DNA of 64,000 nt from Ooceraea biroi (taxonomy: Eukaryota > Arthropoda > Insecta > Hymenoptera > Formicidae): contig NC_039514.1 in the NCBI RefSeq assembly GCF_003672135.1, positions 7,135,287 to 7,199,286 on the forward strand. The letters are read 5' to 3'. Positions 46,140 to 58,000 of the stretch are shown in pieces (position 1 is the stretch's first letter; every line of letters starts with the position of its first letter). The notes below the pieces were generated by a model. That model was not told the origin of the DNA and did not search any database. It saw only the letters and a list, made by a program, of their open reading frames with translations. The position numbers and the translations under genes are program-made.

Positions 46140-49100
46140 GAAGCGCTAAGTGAACTGAGTCATTAGACGGCCGGATGGGTAGTTCCTGCAGCCGCTCTTT
46201 GAGCACGATGCAGCCTCCACAAAACGCCGCGCCACGCTCTTCCACGCGTAATTCCGAGCGCATAGTATCGCCTTGTTCCCGACTTGCAGAGGCAGCCACG
46301 TTCAATTGACGGAAAATTGCTCGCGACTTGCTTTGATGCCGAAATTAGACGCTACCCGCGACGCGCGCGCTTCCGCGCGTCGTCGGCGCCGATCTGACCG
46401 CGCGTCTTAATTATGAATTGGAGGTAAAAGTGTCCCTGCGTATTCCCGGGACAAAGCAACTCCCGTGCCCGCAGCCTCGCCAATCGCCGTGGGGTTTTTG
46501 TAGCCGATCCACGCGATCAAGGGATGAATAAGCAAGGGGTGAGCTTGTTTATTGCCGCCGCGCACGTGAGAGAAGGTAAGTGCTCGTTTGCTAACTGCTC
46601 GAGACGTGAACCTTCCGCGGAGCCAATTGCTCGCATAAAAAGCTCTACTTAAACGTCTGATCGATTAAATAGCAGTCGGGGTGAAATGAGATTGCAGTTG
46701 CTGACGTAAATTCGATAAAGAATCCTAGCACAAGGAACGTTGATCGCGCCTCTCAAGAAAATAGAGCTCATTCAGGGGAACAAAGGACCAATTTGGCGTA
46801 ACTCGGAGGAACCCGTTCTGTCTATCATTCGTTCGTTCTTCTTATCTTGACTCTTCCGTCGGTCTCGGCAAGGTCGGTGTTATCGAAGCAGAAGTCAGGA
46901 GAAAGTTAAATCGACGCGAACGGGAGTAGCGACGGGGATGAAGAGCGGAGGGATCCGAGGAGGGAGAAGAAGATGATCCGAGGGCGCTTGAAAAGGTAGG
47001 AGTGGCTGTCGGTCGGTCGGTCGCCGGACGATTCTCTCGAATTAATTCTTAGGGGTAGATTTGGGAAAGGGGCTGCTGCTGCTGCCGCCGCCTCGGAGGG
47101 GTGTGAGTGGAACGAGTGGACCGTGAAATAACCAACCCCGCGCGACACCGTCGTGCCCCCCCGCGTTTCGAGCATCGACAGTGGCGTAACTTCGTTATAG
47201 GCTTCCGGCGTGCTGCGAGAGAGACGACTCTCTTTTCCTGCGAGCTTCTTTCGTCCACCGCCCGCCAACCCCCTTAGCTCTGCAGTCGCAGCCAACGTAA
47301 GGAGTACTTAATTAATGATAAACACCGCGCTCATTACGTCGCCGAGCGTTATGCTTCTAAAGCGGCCTGCGTCTGGCGAATTTATTCCCTCCGCTTCAAA
47401 CGTCGTCGCGGAAATTATCTTAATCGGTCCTAATCTAGCTATTAATTAACCCAGCTCTTCTCTCTCTTGTTCTCATTTCGTTCTCTGTGTCTTCGGATCT
47501 TCGCGGATCTCTTAATTATTGCTGCAATTTGTCTGAAGATTTGCTGCACGTCGCGCGCACAGCGCCGTTAATAATTTATCTCAAATATATCACGTGTTAA
47601 AGTCTACAGATTCTCATTCAATTCTTATTATCGCGATACACAGGGGCTGTTGCGAGAGCGCAAAACACTTTCATGGTGTCCCATGGAGACTTTTCTTTTC
47701 TGATCGAGAAAATAGCAACCCTTAACTCTAATCTCGGTATTAAAAATCGGTATTAAAAATGCGGAATAAGATTTCATCGTTTTTTTATTAATTAATTTTG
47801 CAGCGTATGTACTTTAATTATCATTAAATCGAACAAAATAAAAATTTGCCAATTCGTAGAATCGTCGCGCGTTGCAGAAGCAACTCTGATCTCGCAGCGC
47901 GAACATTGACGGGTTAAACAGAGTTGTACGCGCCGTGTTCTCGGATTCGTATGGGGATTACCCGCTCGAGGTCGTGAAGCACGCATCGAGAGCAGCAAGG
48001 CACGCCACTGCAGTCAGTTCGTTCCAGTTAAGCGTGTAATAGTTCAGTGGATCCGTCGTATCCCCGTGTATGCGAACACGCCGGCTCTCGCTACTGCGTG
48101 CCCCGTATAAACGCGTATTTATACGAGCGTTTAATCGCGCATTACAGCCCCGCGGTACTACTCCATACATCCCTCGGTCTCCCCCTCGTCGCGCCTCCTC
48201 GTCAAAGCGAGGAGTATCTCATCGCGCCGGGATTAATTCCGATTCCTTTTTTGCCGAGGCCGAATCGCCGACACTCGCGATTACGTGCGGCGACAAAAAT
48301 GCTCTCGCCGGGATATTTTCAGTAAATTAAAACCGAGCAACGTCATCGTGATCGGATCCTCCCGTCAATTTGCATTTCCGCTTTTAACATTTTTTATATT
48401 TCAACGGTTCGTCTTGCTAAAATTTTCTAAAATATCTTGGTTATGCTCCTTCTCTTCTTAATTTACGTTTTGACTATTTGCATCTTTCAGTTACGCTTTT
48501 CTCGAGCAGCTCGAATAGATTTATTCTTAATGCGAATTTTTGGGGCTTCAGTCATAATTTTTATTTAACACCCTTACATGCACGTACATCTGCTTATGCA
48601 CGCTTAAGACCTCCCTCACCACTTTGGCGCGCGGCGCGTTCATGCACTTTAGCTTAACCGGGAGATAAAAGCCACTTCTTACCCGGAACGCCTCGATACG
48701 CCTCCTTCCACCAAGTATCCGTAGTTAAATCGGATAGCAAACCCCGTAGAGACGAACAAAAGCCTCGGCGGATCGATCGATCGGCCGTGAGCCGTTATCT
48801 TTCACGTCCGCGCTTCTCTCTTTCCTTGTTCAGCCTCTGTCACTCTGTTTTCTACTGTCGCCATCGGAACGTCTCGATTGTCCTAGGCATTACGGTTACA
48901 ACGTACGTATATACGTATGGGTTAGATCGACGATTATGGGGCACGACAATTCGCTTTTTCGCGCGTCGTTAGTCTTTCATGATCGACATCGGCGGCTCGT
49001 CATGGTTGCTGTAGCTAAATGGAAGCTAAACAACTAAATTTGGACCAATTCTTCATTCGAATTTCAGCCCGACATTCGTTCCAGACTATTTAACACTGAC

Positions 49101-50816
49101 AATGGAAAAACTCTGGAAAAATCTCAAATTTGACGAAATTTTTATTAAAAAGCATTGATACCAAAAACAATCTATGGCTGAGAACGATGATTCTAACAAT
49201 GACTCTAATTATCTAGACATTACTTAATCATCACTCATCACAAATTTTCCTCCACCTGCATGTACCTAGAATAACGTAGTCTAATCTCGAGGGAAACCAA
49301 AAATCGCCATCGAGAATCACTCGAGCATCGGTCTGCGCTTAACGAACTACAAAGCCGACAAGTGATTAAGATAATTAAGATTATGTACGTTCGGCTACGC
49401 CGTCATGGACACATATTGGTCCGTTTTATTCGGCGATTCGGCCGAGGCTAGACGAGAGGGAGAGAGAAAGAGAGAGAATTGCACTCGTACTCGTCAGCAC
49501 GTGCGACGCTGATGCGTAAGTGTATAGGTGCAGGCAGGAACGGAATTCGGTTCGACCTCAACAGTGCAAACAGAGGCATTGATTTCACCGCTTTCAAACA
49601 CCCCCTAGCAAAGCGTCAGTCGCTCGGGGTGGCCCCTGCGCGCGTACGTGTGTGCGCGCGCGGAAGGGAGACCTGCGCGTTCAGACGAACTTGCGATGGC
49701 TGTATAGACGAGGAGGTCGACAAGAACGAGGACGACGATGAGGACGTCGACAACAGCCAGAGTTCCTTGTCGACGACGCGGTCCTAATAATAATGCTAAT
49801 TGAAATCAGCACCGCCACGAAAATCGGTAGCGCAACCCTCCGAGCTGGCACGCTTGAGTAAGTTGTGCTCCAAATCGGATAGACACGTTCGCTCATCTCC
49901 ACGAGCGATTAAATTTCAACGACTAGCGCGACGGTTAAAATGCAAAATGCTATTTCTATCAATGTAATAATTATTAAACTTTACGTTGAATGCGCTTCTT
50001 TTCTTTCTCTCTCTCGGCGCCGCTCGATTAAGCGCGAGTTCGAATCACGCAACCTGCGCGAAAAAACGTGCTTCGATGGGAAATGCGGATGAGGAATCAC
50101 GGAATTTAAATTTCGTTGTGACAGATAATAAAGTTCTTTCTCTGTGAAACCATTTTATTTAAAAAAAAGAACAGGATATACATGAATGTATACATTGCTC
50201 TCTTCGCTTTCCTCGCAAACCGGAATTATTAATTCCACGAGGCGCATTTGTGGAAACTAACAATCCTGTAACATCCTTATTTCTAATTCCACGTTTCATA
50301 CAAAGCCGGCGTCGTTCGACAACGCAGACCACACTCGATATGTAAATGCTGAAGAAATATGCTCCAGTTCGCTCGTCCAGGTCAGCGCTGGTGACATCTC
50401 GCGTCCTTTGCCCGCTGATGTATTCTCGAGTTTGATTGAAGATTCTATCAACGTGTTTCCTAGTAGATAATGACCTAATAGAGCCGACTAATTGAGCGCC
50501 AAGGGTGGTCTCGCACCCCGACGACCGCCTCAAAACGGGATGGTATCCGGCTGAGCGCGTAACCGACCCGGAATACTCATGGTCTCCAAAAAGAACACGT
50601 CGACGGTCTCGTCGACGAGGCTCGCCCCGTGGAACAATGAGGTATGGCGCAGATCGCACGGTCGGCCAACCCCCGCGACCGCCCCGAGTCCGCCAAGAAG
50701 AGAGCAGTCAGGGTGGCAGCAACCCGGGCCGTAGCAGGGAGCGGACTCAGGGCGGGATAGGTGGGTGGCACGCGGAGGGTAGAAGCGGGGACGGGTGTCG
50801 AGAGGAGTTGCGCGAA

Positions 50817-50846
50817 GGGTGAAGGTGGGTCCGCGGGGGCAGAGGG
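50817..50846 (+). repeat. G-quadruplex-type motif
   Basis: Four G-runs of three to five bases are separated by loops of 7, 5 and 4 bases (GGG, GGG, GGGGG, GGG), fitting the usual G3 N1-7 pattern, in a very G-rich stretch at 50760-50880. Confidence 0.6.
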
Positions 50847-52740
50847 AGGACCCGCGGAGGGTGGAAGGGCGGCGAAGCGAACGTTTAATAAAAGATGCGC
50901 AGAGATAGCGCCATTACCCCGGCCTGCATTATTTACCGGTGCGAGGCAACTCTCTGGCCGCGTTCCGCCGCAGTCGTCCGCGTTCTACACATAGACGTGC
51001 CGCGTGTGTGTGTGTATATATATATGTATATATGCGTGTATGCACGTACACACACGCGCGAGGGAGCAGCGGCACGCTCGCGCGTGTAACCACCGCTCAC
51101 CCTTCCGCCGACTCACCCTTACAGCGATCTTCATCGTTGTCGTCGTCGTCTGGATCGAGCAGGAGTCTTGGGCGCGAGCAGGGAGATCCTGGAGACGCGA
51201 GAGCGCCCTGACAACAATAAGATCTTCTTAAAACGCGCTCGAGATCCGCGAATGCCTTCCCCGTCGCGATCGGGCGCTGGGAACCGAGCCCTGCGCGTGA
51301 ATAAACCTTTATCCACTAAGGCATACTTTAGATAAGGTACACTCGCGGACAAAAGAACGAAGGGCGCGGTGCTCCTATAATAATGGCGCTGCCAACGATA
51401 TCTTTAGAGTCGTATCAAAGCACTGGAAAGTGTGAAAGTGCGGTAATACCGTGTCCCCTCGACCGTAGATACGCTCGCGAGCGAAATTACGTTAAAAATT
51501 AGGCGCGCTTTACGCGAACGAAGTTGTTCTCGCACTCCATTGCTATTTGTAAATTATTCCGGAATCTCGTTAAGTACTTAATACGCACGAATGCTCAATT
51601 GTTTCCTTCGTTCTCCGGCAAGATTAGAAATTAACGCTGCAATCAAATGTCTCGTTCGCTAAGTGCTCCGTTATCGGTTGAGAAGATTTTATTTTTCTCA
51701 AATTACGAAAAGAGAGACTTGAGCTTTTTGTTAATTAAATAAAGGTACGCGTAATTAAGCAACATCAATTTGCACAATGATATTCCTTCTCGATCGTCGT
51801 TGCTGGATTTATCCAACGCGCGGTCGAAGAAAGCCGGCTTCCTGGCTGCAAAGTTCTCTTCTCTTTCTGACCGTCCCGCGTGCTCTACGAGCGGGAACCG
51901 TCGTAACGAGGAACATTACTCCGGGGGATGGAAAACACCGTTAATTACCTCCCGCAGGGCCGTTCGTTATCCGCCGGACCTTCCCCCGGCCGGTGGTGTG
52001 CGGTTCGCCCAAATTGCCTTCTCACTTCCTGGGCGAAGATCGGCGCGATTACGCCCGAGTCGGGGCGTTGTTTCTCCTCTTGTACTTCGTTTGTTGCTTC
52101 GCACTGGAGGGAGAAGGGTGGGAGGAAGATCGAGGGGGATGGACAACGACACGGGCGAGAGAAAGATCAAGGGGGTGGACGACGTTAGAACGACGGAAAC
52201 GGATATAGGTGCGCTCGAAAGAGACCGAGAGCAGTCGAAATTTCGTGGCGACTCGGGGGAGGATGAAAGGGGGTGGCCAACAGACAAGAGGAGATTCGAA
52301 AACGGGCGACAAGAGAGGAATGAGGGTGGCGGCGAGCAGGAAACAGCGAGCGAGAAAGCGACTCGTCGAAGGATGGCGAAAGAGACAATTTCATCCCCGA
52401 TGACGAAAGGGGCGAGAGGAGGACGGAGGAGGGTTCCACGGGGTGGAAAGCCGAAAGGCGAACTTGACATTTATATCGGGGATTCTCGGCTTTGCACCAA
52501 GAGGAACCCTTTCAAGAGGAGGATCCCGCGCACGCGACCGCGACGGATACGAGAGAGGGTGGCCACGTCGGTTGAGGGTGTACGCAAACTTCCCCGAATT
52601 CTTCATCCGGTCTGGAGAGTCTGGAATCCTTTCTCCTCCTTCCTCGGCGTCTGTTCAACTTGGGAAATTATGTCTGGACACTCTGCGCTGGGAGGACCGT
52701 CGAACAAGCGCAATGAACGCTAATTGCGATGTCGAGTGAT

Positions 52741-53750
52741 AATTCTTAAACGTTAACGCGTCTATGTGTAAAGTAAAATAATAAATAGTCTTTTATGTTT
52801 TTTACAAGTATTTTCCTTAATATATTCCCCAGCAGAAATATTTCTATTTTAAATGTATCGATTTCTATTTAATAATACCAGAATTAGCGTGAAAGAGATT
52901 AAATAAAAATGTAGATGAGCTTAACAAAATCGTTGGCAAAACGATTGTACGTCCTTGCCCGAGAATAATTTTCATTGTGAATGAAAATTCAATTCAACGT
53001 CGGATGAAAATTCTTTGTTTTTGTAATGATATATCCTTTTTTATTGTTACACATACAGGTGGAATAATTGCTTTTTAGCGAATAATGCACGCGCCAATCA
53101 ATAATTTTGAAATTAGCAACTTTAAAATAAATTATAACATTTCATCATATCTCGCGTGTCGCACAATTAAGTTAATATATTTTATTAATATCAGATCAAT
53201 CATTTCAAATAGCGTTTATTTGCAATGGCAACGTCAAATCGATATAAACGCATCAGGGGTATGTTAAAAATATAAGCTTGTGGATGCTACTACTTATCGC
53301 ATGATAAATTCAGCTTTCTGTATCATTACATAACTCGACTGCGGCGCAATCTCGACATAACAGGTATCGTAAGTAGCAGCAGCAGCAGCGACAGGAATTG
53401 TATTTATAATGAATATGGCAGAAAATGCATCTATTTACAATTGGTAGCACCGTTAAAGAAAACAATATTTTCTGAGAGGGATAACGTTGCTCGCAAGTGT
53501 GCGGTTGCCCAGAGCTGCTGTATTTGAAGATGGTAAGGCAAACTTCCGGTTACCATCTGTGGTCTCTCGCTCGTCAAAAAGCGACGCTGTGGCCGGTGCT
53601 GCCTCCACTCTCCGAGGGTATCATCCCTCGTGAGCAAACCACCACCCTCAGGGTAATCTCGGTATTTTTCATTGGTCGGCAAGTTACTGAGCTTACGCGA
53701 TAAAGAGAATTTATTTGTTCAAGTAGATATTAAAAATTTACGAAACGCGA
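52741..53750. other. AT-rich non-coding stretch
   Basis: A clear drop in GC compared with the flanks. It contains an imperfect GCA repeat at 53373-53390 (AGCAGCAGCAGCAGCGAC). No gene or repeat family is recognised. Confidence 0.55.
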
Positions 53751-53757
53751 CACTTGC

Positions 53758-54439
53758 TTTATTATCTGCTTTTATATGTAATAACAGTACGAACTTTTGC
53801 GCATCTCGACATATTTTTTTTTACAATATTTAGTGCACTGCTGAGAAGAATGAAACTTCGTAAGGGTAACCGTGAAATTTTTGTTAAAAATTATCCATTT
53901 AATGAAAAACTACTCCAGATGATACATGCGTATAAAGTTCTATCGGAAAACATGTCTATCAATTTTATGGAACATCTGTAAATAAATATGCATCGATTTC
54001 TACGTTAGAAACTTCTGACATAGAACGTAGCCAAAAAGCGGGATGGAAAATTGAAAATATCCCATTTATGAATAGGATGATTGAACGTTATACACCCGTG
54101 GATCCTGAAATATATTCCCTTTTAACGCTTTTTCATCATCGGCAAATAAAAAGCAGGCCACGCATCAGGAGAATCAAAGGAACATTACATACTCGCACGA
54201 ACTATTGTTATAAACGCGAAATAGGTTTTCGTACTGTTGATTGGACAATGTTTTCTATCTATCCTCAATATTTCCAAATAGCGCAAACGAAAATGGAACC
54301 TACCGGCAGCGCAGAAACGCTTCCTTTTTTCGCGGAGAGCTCAAATCTGCGAGTTCGCGTCTCTAATTTCCTCCTGCCGGCGCGGCGACGTCGTACCCTC
54401 GCGAATGATGGAGAAGATTTTCGATCCCCGATCGGATAA
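53758..54439 (+). pseudogene. Possible decayed, frameshifted coding remnant (unrecognised)
   Basis: An open frame of about 75 codons ends at a stop at 53981. A second frame, offset by one frame, is open from about 53939 to 54439 (roughly 165 codons) and overlaps its end. Composition of the conceptual product is balanced rather than low-complexity: aromatic and charged residues are mixed, and stretches such as WKIENIPFMNRMIERYTP and KREIGFRTVDWTMFSIYP look protein-like. I do not recognise a family. There is no obvious splice pair restoring the frame. The DNA is AT-rich between GC-rich neighbours, so an inserted or relic origin is possible. A chance open frame remains a real alternative. Confidence 0.2.
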
Positions 54440-57400
54440 TTCCACCCAGCGTCGCTCTTTGCGTTTATTAATGCAAAGAGGAATTACATCTGTCGCGCGA
54501 GACGGATCTTGAGAAGCGACGTCGTTGCCTTCGCCGATGAAAAAGGGCAATGGGGTGTCCCGTGCAGGAGTTGCAGGGTAACAAGGGCTCACCATCATGG
54601 AAAATCGCGAATGGGGTGGTAAACGCATCCGCCGCGCCTCCTAATGAGATCGTTTAGCGCGGCCTCCTCACGAGTCTCTGGAGATCCGCGTTAATGAATC
54701 GGAGCTGGAATTGGTGCAGCGTGCTGCTGCTAACAGTGCAACGCGGTAAAGCGGCTGTGCATTGAGGCTTCGATGTCTGGGCGTACAATTAGCCGACGTA
54801 TCGATGACAAATTGATACGCGTACGCGAAAAGGGAAACGATTTTTCATCGCTTCCTTTTGGTATCAGCCAATGTGGAAAAAGAGCGCGATGGTACGCAGC
54901 GCCTGCATACGCGGTTTACTCGATTGAACATTAGCAGACTGTGATTCCCGTTTTGTTTCAAAGACGGCAAATTTTAATTCTGCAGTGCTGCAAACGCTAT
55001 TACCTTTTTATCGAGTTATCGATGGAATTGTGAAAATAACTTGCGGCTCTTCCTGCTTTAATTTACTGCAGTCTGCAATTTTTGTATATAACGTTTTATG
55101 TCTTCGCACGTTTCAAAGTTTTTAAGATGACTTTACTCTTAACAACGATGATGATGACTTTTGCAAATGTTTTTATCTTCTTTCATTCAGACAGAAATTA
55201 TTGCGAACGCGTTTCATGGTCACGAAACACGCTCGCCGTTCCTGCTAAATTATGAAGTTAACAAACAAAACATGGGGATGCCATCGAAAGAGGAAATAGC
55301 ATTCGTCGCCGGGCGATATAGAATATTTATGAATTATTACGGAGATACAGTCAGCGGGCCGTCAGCGAGCGACGCCGGGTAATGCGACAACTATTTCCTG
55401 CCTGGGAACTCAATGTAAATGCTGATGTGCGCGCGCGGGCGCCGGCGTTATTTCAAAGTTCAATAAAAAGACGCGGCGGCGTCGGTGGCGGCGAGGGTGA
55501 TCCCGACAAGATGGCGCGGGGACCCGGCGAAATTCATAAGAATCCCGGTAAGCCGGGGGATACACCCACGGAGCGTAGACGAAACCACGTCGCGCGGTTT
55601 CTCTCTTCGTCTTTCATCCCTGTCCCCTTCTCTCGCGGGCGCACTCCACTCCGCTCCCCGTGCCACCCTCGCCATCACGAGGCGCGGTAACGGGAATAGG
55701 AGTCTTCCTGGAGCGAATCCGTCGCGGGAGCCATATCGGCGGTAAACCGACAGATTGGAGCTTGCCGCCTTAATGCGCGCTTGGCAGGGGGCGGCGGGGG
55801 TTGAGGGTTTGGGGGCAACGGGGTGGGTGACAGGGCAAACAAATTTATAGGTCTCTTATCCGAAAGATACACGGGATTATCCCCCGAGTCGCGCGCGCTC
55901 GCTCTGCCGCGGGTCGCGAGGGACGGAAAGGGAGACGGAGCGAGCGGGAGCGCGAGAGGGGGTGACTCTCGAGAGGCAGAGCTCGGAAAATCGTAAAAAC
56001 TTTATATAACTCGGCTGAGAAGGAAGATATTCAGGGCACCTGGACGACGGGAGAGCGGCCGAGGGGGACAGCAGGGCTGAAGCGCCAGCCGTGCCGACGG
56101 TTGGCGGAAGGGGGAGGGTTAACACCGGTGAGATTCAATGAAGGGCGGTGAAACGACGGAGCCCGAACGAGCTGAAGCAGAGAAGCGAGAGTAGAGGCAC
56201 GGTCTCTCGAAGAAAACGCAGAGGGGTTTGTGCGAAGGGTTTCAGCGACTAGGAAAAATCGAGAGGAACGTTCCGAGGAAGAGAAGGAGCTGAAGAAGGG
56301 TGTGAGAAGGGTGTCGAAGAAAAGAGGGAAACGGAGGAAGGTGGCGCGACGGGGGAGGAATAGGGAGTACGAGGCGCGAGAAGAATATAAACAAGGAGGC
56401 AGGTTGGAGGAGGAGGAGGACACTGACGAGAGGGAGAAGCGGACGAGCGAGGGCGGGTGGGCGAGGGTCGATTCATTCTAATTCGGTTGTGAAGGCTACA
56501 GCTTGTCCAACAGCTCGGCGGTATCTGTGGGGTGGCTTCTGGGTTGCTAGTGTCGCTGCCAATGTGACTGCGGACCGCGTTCCTCCGCCTCCACCTCGTT
56601 GTCCTCTTTTCTGCTCTTCCTCCTCCTCTTCCTCACCCTCTACCGCTGCGCCTCTCTGCGTAGATCCGTCCGGCCGATCCGACACCGTGACTCTACCTCC
56701 TCCGAGGAAAAGAGCATTTTTCAAGCGATTCCTCTTGAACATACGTTGTCGCGGCCTGACAAGTAGACACCCCGCGTTGGAATAGGGTTGTTGTGTGCGC
56801 AGCATCACCACGGGGATGATGCGATAGCCGCTGGTAACTAGAAAATGCTCTTGTTCGTGAAATTAACCATTATCACCCTCCGGTGTTATTGCGAGCGACA
56901 GGATGACCACGAAATGGCAGTGATAAGTCATTTCGTTGAAATTAGATCTTTTTTGTTATTAATAGTACAAGATGGTGGAGAACGACATTTTGCGATATTC
57001 GACATTAATTATTTTGCTTCAACCGAAAGTAAATTTAAAATATTCTTTTATCAAGCTTTGTGTCAGGTTGATACTCCGTTACAATCTCCGTTTTTTAGAA
57101 TGAAACACATCTTGGCGAATCGGGTCTGGAATACACAAAAAGTTAAAAAATTCAGATAAGCGCCGATATTCGATCACTTCGCGCAAAATTAGTGGAATTC
57201 CGTGTTAACGCGCATTCCTCTGCCCGCACTAATTGTCTAAAACTATTTTCGTGATAATTATGTAACGCGATATTCGGCACTGAAACTAATCCGAACGATT
57301 TCGATGTAAATCCAACATAAATACGGATACCATTGAAATCTATCGTTCCTACTGTAATTCCATACAGTTGCGCAGACGTACGATATTTTCATCAGGTGTT

Positions 57401-58000
57401 TCTTCAAGGTATCGACCACGTACGGCTACCCTCACGTCGATTTCCTCGCGCCGCACCTCCCGGATTTTATGCCGAATATAGTGGGCACGCCATCTCCTTT
57501 TTTTGCCTTCCCCGATGCTCTCGTTTCGCGCGGAACCATAGCCGGCGAGAATTTCACAGCCACGAAAGCCATGGCGGTGACAAGTAGCGCCATAAATAGG
57601 CCCGATACGACGGATACGTCGCATTCTCGTTCGTTCTGCCGCGCCTTTAGCCGCCACCTCGATACCCTCCCGTACTTTATTCCGATCCCGTTTCTCGGAG
57701 GAGGATCCGGAGCCATCAACGAGCGGATTCTACCACCCTCGTGCATGCTCGAATCAGACGCGGGGCTGTATCGTCCTATCGCCGGAAAATAAAACGCGTT
57801 TCACCGGGGATTTCTCCGGATACCATCTCTCCCATCACGAGCAAAGTCTCGTCGAGAAAGGCTTATTAACTTGACGGAATGCACGATTCGTTTCTTCTGT
57901 CAGTGAATTATACAGCGTTCTATTGTTTCCCTGCGCGACTCTTCTGTGGCGTCGATGGATTGCAAAGATTGGAATCGAATAGCTTTACGCAAGATGTATA
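54440..58000. other. Non-coding region downstream of slouch, second part
   Basis: Contains AAGATGGCGC, a near-match to the YY1/Pho core, at 55508-55517, ATGGCGG at 57571, a purine-rich tract at about 55900-56460 followed by a pyrimidine tract at 56580-56655, and an AT-rich insert at 56840-57330. The 104-codon frame at 56845-57159 lies in that insert and has no recognisable domain. Confidence 0.55.

Larger units (their letters stand above)
45271..52740. other. Non-coding region downstream of slouch, first part
   Basis: No gene can be supported. It contains a (CT)n run at 45747-45770, a GAGGAGCAG tandem at 46107-46139, GC-rich blocks at 46000-46500 and 50500-50900, a TG/TA run at 51004-51036 and a purine-rich tract at 52095-52450. 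The tract gives a 317-codon plus-strand frame (51770-52723) of Arg/Glu/Gly-rich composition, which I treat as chance. Confidence 0.6.

Noticed and set aside
50030..50065. GTTCGAATC sequence resembling a tRNA T-loop
   Set aside because: The flanking bases do not form a T stem, and no acceptor, D or anticodon arm can be placed upstream.
51770..52723. 317-codon plus-strand frame
   Set aside because: Follows a GA-rich tract; Arg/Glu/Gly/Lys-rich throughout with no domain, and its opposite strand is open too.
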